Origin: JALVDI01 sp039186435
GTDB lineage: Bacteria > Myxococcota_A > Polyangia > Polyangiales > Houyiibacteriaceae
Direction of reading: 5' to 3'
Length of the DNA stretch: 14,529 bases
NCBI GenBank assembly: GCA_039186435.1
Contig: JBCDAA010000225.1
Coordinates: forward strand, 1-14,529
The notes beneath the pieces were generated by a model. The model saw only the letters and a program-made list of their open reading frames with translations. It did not search any database and had not been told where the DNA came from. A program made the translations under genes and the position numbers. The first letter of the stretch is position 1. Each line of letters begins with the position of its first letter. Shown piece by piece: positions 8,003 through 14,529 of the stretch.

Positions 8003-9001
8003 CTATTCGTCGGCGGCGAACGCCTCGATCTCGGCGCCGCGCGGTGAATCCGGAAAGCGCGCGGCATGATCCGCGACGCTTCTCGTTGCTGCGTCGATGT
8101 CGCCAGCGCGATAGAGCGCCTCGGTCTTTCGAATTGTCGCCTCCTCTCGCAGCGCCGCCGGGACGTTCTCACGAAGTGCCCGATCGAAGGCCGACGACGC
8201 GCCGCGAAAGTTGTGCGTCGCAAGCCGAACGCGCCCCACCGTGAACCACGCCAGCCCTCGCTGCGGATGTTCCGGGGCGGCTGCGAGTGCTTCCAGAAGA
8301 ATGCGCTCGGCCCTCCCGTTGTCGCCGTCTGCGCGGGCGTCGTCCGCGTCCTCGAGGCGGTCTGAAAAGCTGGGCGCAGAGCGCGGCCGAACACGCGGCG
8401 TTTCCTCTGAGGGTGGCGCGACGTCGTCCGCGGGCTGGGATGGCGCTTCGGCTGGTTCGATCACCTCCACGGACTGCCCGGCGTCCAGGTAGGTCGAGCC
8501 TTCCGAAAGAAAGCGCGAAACGACGCGGACCCGACCTCGATCCACCGAGATGCGGACCGAGTTCGGGCGGCGTTCGACCGCAAAGGCGGTTCCCACCACC
8601 TCGACGCGCGCAATTCCGGCTTCGACGGTCCAGCGACGAGGACCGTTCGGCGTGATCTCGAACTGCGTTAGCCCTTCGCTCACGATGCCGCGCCACGCCT
8701 CGCCGCTGTTTTCAAGGACCTGGACCGAGGCGCCTTCGACCGGGGTGATGCGCGAGCCATCGTCAAAGGTGAGTGCGCCGGTGATGTGCGCCGTGGCCGG
8801 CTCTGGATTTGGTGTGAGCGGTCCCGGCTGCTCCCCGGGCCAAAGCACGAGTGTGAGCACACCGATCGCCGCCGCAAGCCCGAGCGCCGGCCACTGCCAA
8901 CGAAGGCTCGGCCGAAGCGCGCGACGCGTTTCAATCCCGCGCCAGATGCGATGAATGCTCTCTTCGTCAACAGGGTCCTCGAGTCGTTCGCGCCAGCTCA
9001 T
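8003..9001 (-). CDS. FecR-domain membrane protein with C-terminal TPR repeats
   Basis: This 332-aa protein has a ~35-residue cytoplasmic N-terminus, one membrane span at about 36-54, a FecR-type beta domain at about 75-182 (DGSRITPVEGASVQV through YLDAGQSVEV), a Pro/Glu-rich linker and TPR-like helical pairs at about 213-325. FecR proteins carry signals to a partner ECF sigma factor, often as an anti-sigma or co-activator. The N-terminus here is short and lacks an obvious zinc-type anti-sigma motif. The ATG overlaps the sigma-factor stop by 4 nt (8998-9001), so the two are co-translated and probably interact. The TPR part suggests docking to other periplasmic proteins. The FecR/TPR order is typical of myxobacterial operons of this kind. 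The signal sensed is unknown. Confidence 0.85.
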   Translation of the reverse strand: MSWRERLEDPVDEESIHRIWRGIETRRALRPSLRWQWPALGLAAAIGVLTLVLWPGEQPGPLTPNPEPATAHITGALTFDDGSRITPVEGASVQVLENSGEAWRGIVSEGLTQFEITPNGPRRWTVEAGIARVEVVGTAFAVERRPNSVRISVDRGRVRVVSRFLSEGSTYLDAGQSVEVIEPAEAPSQPADDVAPPSEETPRVRPRSAPSFSDRLEDADDARADGDNGRAERILLEALAAAPEHPQRGLAWFTVGRVRLATHNFRGASSAFDRALRENVPAALREEATIRKTEALYRAGDIDAATRSVADHAARFPDSPRGAEIEAFAADE

Positions 9002-9603
9002 GAGGTCCTCGCAAAACGATCGAGGTGGGTTTGGGCGGCGTCGATGCGGCGCTTCACCGTGGCGAGGGAGCAGCCGCACGCGTCCGCGACTTCCGAGAGT
9101 TTTTGGCCTTCGATGTGGCGCAACATCCACGCGATTCGCTGCGCGCTGTTCAAGCGGCCAAGGGCGTCGTTGAGCAGTCGGAGTTCGGTGGCCTCCTCGG
9201 GCGAGGCGCTCGAACTCAAGAGCGAGTCGAGAGGCACGTCGCCTTCGTGGGTGAACCCGAGGGTTTGAAGGAGCCGCCTTCGCCGAAAGCGGCGGTGGAC
9301 TTGGCGGATCGCGATCTGCATCAGCCACGCGCCGAACGACCCGGCCTCGCGCAGTTTGGGAAGCTCTTCGAACGCCCGCACGAATGCTTCCTGAGTGACG
9401 TCTTCCGCTTCGTTTCGATCGCCGAGAAGCCGGGTCGCCGTCCCTGCGACTCTCCGAACGTGTCGACGATAGAGGGCCTCCTCCGCCCACCGATCCCCGT
9501 CCAAGGCGCGCTCGACGAGCGTGGCGTCGTCGTGGCTCTCCCACGGGGGAGTGCGTTTGGAGCGACCTTGGGCCAGGGCGGAACTCATCTGCAGCGCGCG
9601 CAC
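8998..9603 (-). CDS. ECF-type RNA polymerase sigma factor
   Basis: This 201-aa group IV sigma factor directs RNA polymerase to a dedicated set of promoters. Region 2 spans about 26-100, with the typical DRNEAEDVTQEAFVRAFE helix at 62-79. A basic linker (RRFRRRR) follows, then region 4 at about 140-195 with the DNA-binding helix-turn-helix EVADACGCSLATVKRRI. The GTG at 9603 is the chosen start because GAGGT lies at the right distance upstream; an internal ATG at residue 6 has no comparable site. It heads the operon, overlaps the FecR-like gene and is divergent from the Cys-rich lipoprotein. Autoregulation through its own promoter is likely for this family but is not proven by the sequence. Confidence 0.92.
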   Translation of the reverse strand: MRALQMSSALAQGRSKRTPPWESHDDATLVERALDGDRWAEEALYRRHVRRVAGTATRLLGDRNEAEDVTQEAFVRAFEELPKLREAGSFGAWLMQIAIRQVHRRFRRRRLLQTLGFTHEGDVPLDSLLSSSASPEEATELRLLNDALGRLNSAQRIAWMLRHIEGQKLSEVADACGCSLATVKRRIDAAQTHLDRFARTS

Positions 9604-9709
9604 GTGCTACCTCGTTTCCGGGAGAGCCGCCACGGCGCCCAAACGGCTCAAAAAAGATGTCGCTACGTTTTCTTGAGCTCTTTCGTGCGTCTCGCGGCGC
9701 TAACCGGTC
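9604..9709. promoter_or_regulatory. Divergent intergenic region with an inverted repeat
   Basis: These 106 bp must carry promoters for both the sigma operon (minus) and the Cys-rich lipoprotein (plus). GCTCAA at 9646-9651 is mirrored by TTGAGC at 9673-9678, with A- and T-rich shoulders and centres about 27 bp apart; this may be an operator or promoter element. I cannot assign -35 and -10 boxes with confidence. The + strand gene has no visible Shine-Dalgarno sequence before its ATG. Confidence 0.4.
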
Positions 9710-11332
9710 ATGAAGTCAGCTTTTCTTTTGATTCTTGCGTTCTGTTTGGGCTGCCCGTCCTCCAACGAGCTGCTTTGGACCCCCGATGGGGGGACGGTCG
9801 ATGGTGCGGTGGATGGCGCGACGGCAGACGCGGCGGCGGATGCGGGAGGTTGTGTGGGCGCGCCTCCGCCTGACGGGTGCGCCACGGCCTGTGCGACCGG
9901 TGCGCTCATCTGCCAAGAGGACGTCGTCAACTACGTCTGCGACGATGGGTCGTGGGTCTGTCCGCCGAACACCATCCGGTCGGGGGACTGCGACGCGCTC
10001 GTTCCCCTTTGTCCCGGCACGGACTGCGCGCCGATGGAAGCCCGCACGATCCTGCAGGCCGAACCCCTCTGCGGGGGGATCACCGCGTTTCGTTACTACT
10101 GGGACGGGCGAGCGTGCCGCTCACTCGGGGAAGGGTGCGGCTACAGCTTCTGCGAAGGCAGTGAGTGCGATGCGCTCTACGACAACATCGATTCCTGCCG
10201 CGCCGATCACGCGGGGTGTGTACCGATGCCCTGTGAGGCGATGGACGTTGCCGAGCTTCCCGGCGATTGCGACGGGCTGGCCTTCTCGTGGTTTTGGAAT
10301 GGCTACGCCTGCCAGCGGATCGTGGACTGCGATTGCACCGGGAGCGACTGCGGCGCGACCTACGGCTCGCAGGACGCCTGTGAGAGCGCCCGAGCGACCT
10401 GCATTGCGCCCTGCGACGCCACCGACGCGCGTGTAACCGGCTGCCTCGATCCAGGACCCGAAGACTTCTACTACGTGTGGAACGGAAGCGACTGCGATGT
10501 CTTCCGTTCGTGCGCGGGAGCCCCTGAGTGCGACGGAACCGAGTGCGACGAGGTCTTCGGAGACCTCGAAAGCTGCCGCGACGCGTACCTCGCCTGCATC
10601 GGTCCCGCCGACGTGCGCGCCAGCCTCACCTGTGAGCTCAGCGAAGACGACCTCGTGACCGCGGCGCTCCGCATGGGGAACTGCGGCTTTTCACCGAACG
10701 ACGTGATCGGTGGGTACTACGAGCTCTCGCTCGCGCTTCCCTTTCGAAGCCCAAACCCTGGAGCCACCGTGACCTGCGAAGAGGTTCGGTGCGGGCTCGA
10801 AGCGGAGAGCTGCGACGCGTTTCAGGCGTGCTTGGACCGACGCCGCGGTGATGAGTGCACGCCGAGCCGCCTTGATCACTGCATTGGAAGCGTCGTGCAC
10901 AGCTGCGATCGCGAAACGAATACCCTGGTTCGCGAAAACGATTGTGCGGTGCTCGGCGGGACCTGCGAACTCGAAGAGACCAGCGGCGATCGGGTCATCG
11001 CGACCTGCGACACGCCAGGGAACGGGGACGAAAACGTCGTCACGCAAACCTACTGCGATGGCGACGAGCTCATCGTGACGGTGGGCGGTGAGACCGTGCG
11101 CATCTCGTGCCCTGGTTACCTCGCCGGAACGACATGCCGCGAGATCTTGTACGCGAGCGAGTTCCCCGGCTTCGTGTGCGGTAAACCTGATCCAACCTGC
11201 AGCGAGTACGCGACAAGCAGCGTCGACTGTGACGGCGACGAGGCGATCCTTTGCGTCGGTGGGCGTGAGCGTCGCGTCGACTGCATCGCCGAGGGCTACC
11301 GTGGCTGTGGCTCGCTCGGCTGCGAGGACTAG
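9710..11332 (+). CDS. Cys-rich repeat lipoprotein, function unknown
   Basis: This 540-aa protein has a lipoprotein signal with lipobox ending at Cys15 (FCLGC, then Pro), so outer-membrane anchoring is likely. An Asp/Gly/Ala linker (~25-46) precedes a very Cys-rich body. Three repeats of ~60 residues (about 106-171, 175-231 and 235-297) share F-x-(Y/W)-(Y/F/V)-W-(D/N)-G, several Cys and a final (Y/F)-(D/G)-x2-(D/E)-(S/A)-C-x6-C, with a faint likeness to Kunitz domains. Three C-terminal modules (about 391-419, 449-476 and 507-533) share a C-x-G/D...C...DC...G-x2-C layout. The many Cys residues suggest a disulfide-rigid surface protein. No domain name is certain. It has no visible ribosome binding site. 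Its stop overlaps that of the convergent RND gene by three bases. Confidence 0.85.
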   Translation: MKSAFLLILAFCLGCPSSNELLWTPDGGTVDGAVDGATADAAADAGGCVGAPPPDGCATACATGALICQEDVVNYVCDDGSWVCPPNTIRSGDCDALVPLCPGTDCAPMEARTILQAEPLCGGITAFRYYWDGRACRSLGEGCGYSFCEGSECDALYDNIDSCRADHAGCVPMPCEAMDVAELPGDCDGLAFSWFWNGYACQRIVDCDCTGSDCGATYGSQDACESARATCIAPCDATDARVTGCLDPGPEDFYYVWNGSDCDVFRSCAGAPECDGTECDEVFGDLESCRDAYLACIGPADVRASLTCELSEDDLVTAALRMGNCGFSPNDVIGGYYELSLALPFRSPNPGATVTCEEVRCGLEAESCDAFQACLDRRRGDECTPSRLDHCIGSVVHSCDRETNTLVRENDCAVLGGTCELEETSGDRVIATCDTPGNGDENVVTQTYCDGDELIVTVGGETVRISCPGYLAGTTCREILYASEFPGFVCGKPDPTCSEYATSSVDCDGDEAILCVGGRERRVDCIAEGYRGCGSLGCED

Positions 11333-14300
11333 CTCGCGGGACGGGTCGAGCCCCACCGCAAAAGCAGGCTGGGCACCACGAGCATGTTGAGAACGGTGGA
11401 GGTTGCAAGGCCGGTGAGGACGACGAGGGCCATCGGCGCTTGAATCTCTGCGCCGGGATCACCGAGGGAAAGACCGAGGGGCAAAAGACCGAGCGCGGCG
11501 GTGATGGCGGTCATTAAGATGGGCGCGAGTCGCTGACGCGCGCCTTGGGTCACCGCTTCGCGCCACGGAAGGGAGCTTTCGAGCTCGCCGACCCGGGTCG
11601 CGAGAAGAAGTCCGTTCCGGGTGGCGATGCCAAAGAGGGTGATGAAGCCGATCGTTGTCGCGAGGGACATGCTCCCCGCGAGAAAGACGCCGGCCACGCC
11701 GCCCACCAAAGCCAGCGGAAGGTTGGCAAGCACGATAAGGGTGCGCCGTGCGCTGCGGAGCGTGACCCAAACCACGAGAACGATGCCGAGGATCGCGAGG
11801 GCACCGAGGGCGAGGAGGCGGCTGCTTGCGCGCGCTTGCTCGACGAAGCGGCCGGCGTGTTCGAGGCGGACGCCGGCGGGGCGCTCGACGTCCCGGTCCA
11901 CTTTCTCGCGGACCGCTTCGGCGACGCTCGCGAGGTCAGACCCGACGATATTTGCGGTGACGGCGATGCGCCGGTGAGCGTTTTCGCGCATGACGTAGTT
12001 CGGCGTTCGGTCGTCGCGCAAGGTGGCCAGAGTTCCCACCGGGACGAGTGCGCCCGAGGGAGTTGCGATTCGGGCGGCGGAAAGCTGCTGGCGGTCCTCT
12101 CGTAAGCCGTCCGGGTAGCGCACGACGATCGGAGTGGCCGCGCCGTGTTCGAAGACGTGGCCGACCTCTCGGCCCCAAAGCGCGCTTCCGATCTCGCGCG
12201 CGGCCTCCCCGCGGGAAAGTCCGTAGCGAGCGGCGCTGCTTTCATCGATGTCGATGCGCAGCTGGGGGACGTTGATGATCGGTTCGACCTGCGCGTCGAC
12301 AACGCCGCGGACGGTCTGCATCGCCTCCCCGACGCGTCGTGCGACCCGCCGAAGATCGTCGAGTTCCTCGCCTACCACTCGAACGGTGAGGGCGGCTTTC
12401 TGACCGTGGAGCATATGGTCGATCCGGTGTCCAATGGGCTGCCCAAAACTCAAGGCACCGGGGAGGTCGGCCAGCCGCTCGCGAAGCGCCTGTGCCGCTT
12501 CGCCTGGTTCGTCACGAAAGAGAACCTCGAGCTCGGTCGTTTCGGGTCCAAGAACGTGTTCGTCGTGGGTGGCGCGTCCGGTGCGCCGCGTCACGGAGCG
12601 GACGTCGTCGCTTTCGAGGATGGCTTCTTCGGCGAGGCGGCCGAGTTCGTTCGCGTCCTCGAGGGAGGTGCCCGTCCTGCCGACGATGGTGATGGTCGCG
12701 CTCCCTTCGTTCATCTCGGGGAGAAATCCTCGCCCGGCTCGCGTGAGCGCAAACGCGCCGAGGACGACGCAAACGAGAGTGATCGCGACGCAGACGCTCG
12801 GGCGCCGAAGGGCCCAGGACAGAACCGGGGCGTAGCGGCGCTCGATCCAGCGCTGTAGCGGAGGGTCCGACTGCGCCGGGTTTCGACAGAGGAGCGACGC
12901 GAGGGCGGGGGTGACGGTGAGCGCGACCAGGAGCGACGCGCCGATGGCCACGAGGTAGGCCAGCGCAAGCGGCCGAAGCAGTCGACCTTCGAAGCCGCCG
13001 AGAAAGATCAGCGGTGCGAACACGAGGCCGATCACGAGTGTGGCGCTGACGATGGCGGGGCGGACCTCGAGGGACGCCTTGAGCACGACGCTCAGCACGC
13101 TCGGGCGGGAGCTCTCTGGAAGCTGCTGTCGTTCGCGCAGGCGCCGGGTCACGTTCTCCACGTCCACGATCGCGTCGTCGACGAGCTCGCCCATCGCGAT
13201 CGCGAGCCCTCCGAGCGTCATCGTGTTGAGGGTCAGACCGAAGGCGTCGAGGAGAAGGGTGGCGGTGATCAGCGAAAGGGGAAGGGCGGTCACGCTGACG
13301 ACGGTTGGCCCGGCGCTCCACAAGAAGAGGACGAGGACGAGCCCCACCAGCAGTGCGCCGTGCAGCAGCGCGTCGAAGAGGTTCGAGGTCGCGCGCTCGA
13401 TGAAGGCGGCCTGGCGAAAGCTCTCGCGCTCGATGCGAATGCCCCGCTCCAGGAGACTCGCTTCGAGGTCGTCCAGGGTGCGGTCGAGGGCCTCGGTCGC
13501 ATCGAGGGTGTCCGCGTTGGGTTGCTTGAGCACGCCGAGTACGACGGCGTCCTGGGCGTTGTAGCCTCCTGCGCCGCGCCGAACCGCCGGACCGACACGC
13601 ACGTCGGCCACGTCGCGGACGCGAACCGCGATGTCGTCGCGCCGTGCGATGGCGATGGCGCCGATTTCCTCGGCGTTGGTGGCGCGCCCGAGGACACGAA
13701 CGACCGCTTCGTTTCCTCGCTCGGTGAGGTACCCGCCAGGGGCGTTGAGGGAGCCGCGCTCGACCGCTTCTGCGACGTCCGCCGCGGAGAGCGCGAAGGC
13801 GCTGAGTCGTTCGTCGTCGAGGAGGACCTGATACTCGCGCTCGAAGCCGCCGATCAACGTGACTTCGGCGATGCCGGGCGCGGCGAGAACGCTTCGGCGA
13901 ACTTCGACTTCGGCGACGTGGCGCAACGTGAGGGGATCGACCGCACGATCAGGGTCGGCGCGGAGGGCGACGAACGCGATCTCGGCCATGACGGAGGACG
14001 CCGGGGTGAGGTAGGGCGCGCGGGCTTCGGGGGGGAGCTGTACTGAGCGAAGCCGTTCGGTGATCCGTTGCCTTGCCAGCGGTCCGGCGGTGTCCCAGTC
14101 GAAGTCGAGCCAGATGATCGAGAGGCCCGAGGAAGACGCGGATCGCATACGTCGCACGCCGCTCGTGCCGTTGACGATGCTCTCGATGGGGTAGGTGACA
14201 AGTCGCTCGACCTCGACCGGGGCGAGCCCGGGTGCTTCGGTCAGGATCGTCACGCGCGGGGAGCTCACGTCGGGAAAGACGTCGATCGGCATCGACTGCG

Positions 14301-14391
14301 CGCGAAAGCTCCCGAGTACGGTGAGGGCAACGGCCGCCGCGAGCACCAGCGGCCGGTACTGGAGCGAAAGCTGGACCAGCCGGTCGATCAT
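11329..14391 (-). CDS. HME-family RND efflux permease (CusA/CzcA-like)
   Basis: This 1020-aa inner-membrane proton antiporter belongs to the heavy-metal efflux branch of RND and is of full family length. Evidence includes the first membrane span (~13-31) followed by IDVFPDVSSPRVTILTEAPG, the VERLVTYPIE and VNGTSGVRRMRS segments, and the membrane-4 motif VDDAIVDVENV with D405 and E412, the proton-relay region of HME pumps. FLPEMNEG lies in the second half and several predicted spans complete the usual 12. The IDHMLHGQ segment lies near the metal path of CusA, but I cannot say which substrate is moved. The start ATG has a weak GTGAGG site upstream, and an in-frame TGA lies just before it. The adaptor and outer-membrane channel are not in the window and may lie beyond 14529. 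The gene is convergent with the Cys-rich lipoprotein. Confidence 0.93.
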   Translation of the reverse strand: MIDRLVQLSLQYRPLVLAAAVALTVLGSFRAQSMPIDVFPDVSSPRVTILTEAPGLAPVEVERLVTYPIESIVNGTSGVRRMRSASSSGLSIIWLDFDWDTAGPLARQRITERLRSVQLPPEARAPYLTPASSVMAEIAFVALRADPDRAVDPLTLRHVAEVEVRRSVLAAPGIAEVTLIGGFEREYQVLLDDERLSAFALSAADVAEAVERGSLNAPGGYLTERGNEAVVRVLGRATNAEEIGAIAIARRDDIAVRVRDVADVRVGPAVRRGAGGYNAQDAVVLGVLKQPNADTLDATEALDRTLDDLEASLLERGIRIERESFRQAAFIERATSNLFDALLHGALLVGLVLVLFLWSAGPTVVSVTALPLSLITATLLLDAFGLTLNTMTLGGLAIAMGELVDDAIVDVENVTRRLRERQQLPESSRPSVLSVVLKASLEVRPAIVSATLVIGLVFAPLIFLGGFEGRLLRPLALAYLVAIGASLLVALTVTPALASLLCRNPAQSDPPLQRWIERRYAPVLSWALRRPSVCVAITLVCVVLGAFALTRAGRGFLPEMNEGSATITIVGRTGTSLEDANELGRLAEEAILESDDVRSVTRRTGRATHDEHVLGPETTELEVLFRDEPGEAAQALRERLADLPGALSFGQPIGHRIDHMLHGQKAALTVRVVGEELDDLRRVARRVGEAMQTVRGVVDAQVEPIINVPQLRIDIDESSAARYGLSRGEAAREIGSALWGREVGHVFEHGAATPIVVRYPDGLREDRQQLSAARIATPSGALVPVGTLATLRDDRTPNYVMRENAHRRIAVTANIVGSDLASVAEAVREKVDRDVERPAGVRLEHAGRFVEQARASSRLLALGALAILGIVLVVWVTLRSARRTLIVLANLPLALVGGVAGVFLAGSMSLATTIGFITLFGIATRNGLLLATRVGELESSLPWREAVTQGARQRLAPILMTAITAALGLLPLGLSLGDPGAEIQAPMALVVLTGLATSTVLNMLVVPSLLLRWGSTRPAS

Positions 14392-14529
14392 CAGGTCGCC
14401 TCACTCGTCGGAAGACTCGTGAACTCGTGATGAGACGGAAGCGAGCGAGCAAAGCGAGCGGCAGGCAGTAGGGCGGCAAAAGGCGCGACCGAAGGAGCGA
14501 AAGGGAACTTGGAAGGAGTCGACGGAAGC
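14392..14529. other. Upstream region of the RND permease, no gene seen
   Basis: On the minus strand the frame just before the RND start ends in TGA nine bases upstream. The translation behind it is Ser/Cys/Arg-rich with no hydrophobic or adaptor-like pattern, so I do not call the tail of another gene. The + strand is purine-rich, with repeated GAGCG/AAGCGAGCG words and a short direct repeat (ACTCGT). A promoter may be here, but I cannot place one. Confidence 0.4.

Noticed and set aside
8998..9603. Start of the sigma factor at the internal ATG (residue 6)
   Set aside because: The GTG at 9603 has GAGGT at a suitable distance, while the internal ATG has no ribosome site of its own.
9673..9706. 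TTGAGC ... TAACCG as a leaderless promoter for the Cys-rich lipoprotein
   Set aside because: The spacing is about 22 bp, longer than a usual housekeeping promoter, and both boxes are poor. The lack of a ribosome site is noted, but this is not enough to call it.
11545..12105. 186-codon + strand open frame inside the RND gene
   Set aside because: It is an antisense shadow of a full-length HME-RND permease with conserved motifs.

Overview
The base composition (very GC-rich, with G/C at third codon positions), the many Ser/Thr protein kinases and Cys-rich lipoproteins implied by gene content, and the style of the ECF sigma/FecR/TPR operon suggest a myxobacterium-like member of the Myxococcota (Polyangia or Sandaracinus-like). 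This is an inference from gene style; the window holds no rRNA or other phylogenetic marker.

Layout. Positions 1-~600 contain no convincing gene. They hold an unusual concentration of repeats: a 22-bp tandem array, three copies of a ~40-bp hairpin-bearing element (one inverted relative to the other two), and a large nested palindrome. Next, on the + strand, is a Ser/Thr protein kinase with a single membrane span and a C-terminal sensor-like region of about 14 beta-propeller-type repeats (to 3571). Its kinase fold clearly begins upstream of the first ordinary start codon, and the missing N-terminal coding region contains 9-bp and 8-bp tandem repeats. After a ~200-bp gap come two translationally coupled + strand redox genes: a PYROXD2/phytoene-desaturase-like FAD oxidoreductase and a classical SDR.

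On the minus strand, 9603 down to 6083 is a tight four-gene operon: ECF-type sigma factor, FecR-domain/TPR membrane protein, an exported protein with a long Asp-alternating linker, and a small lipoprotein. The first three are joined by a 4-nt overlap or a 2-nt gap. Divergent from it is a 540-aa Cys-rich lipoprotein (+). It ends stop-on-stop against a convergent HME-family RND efflux permease (minus, 14391-11329). The last 138 bp show no coding signal I trust.

How they work together. The sigma/FecR operon looks like an envelope-linked regulatory unit whose FecR and exported partners probably sense or build something at the cell surface. The kinase couples cytoplasmic phosphorylation to an extracytoplasmic repeat domain. 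The oxidoreductase and SDR probably act on the same or consecutive lipophilic substrates. The RND permease lacks its adaptor and outer-membrane partners inside the window. No tRNA, rRNA, CRISPR array, transposase or phage gene was seen.
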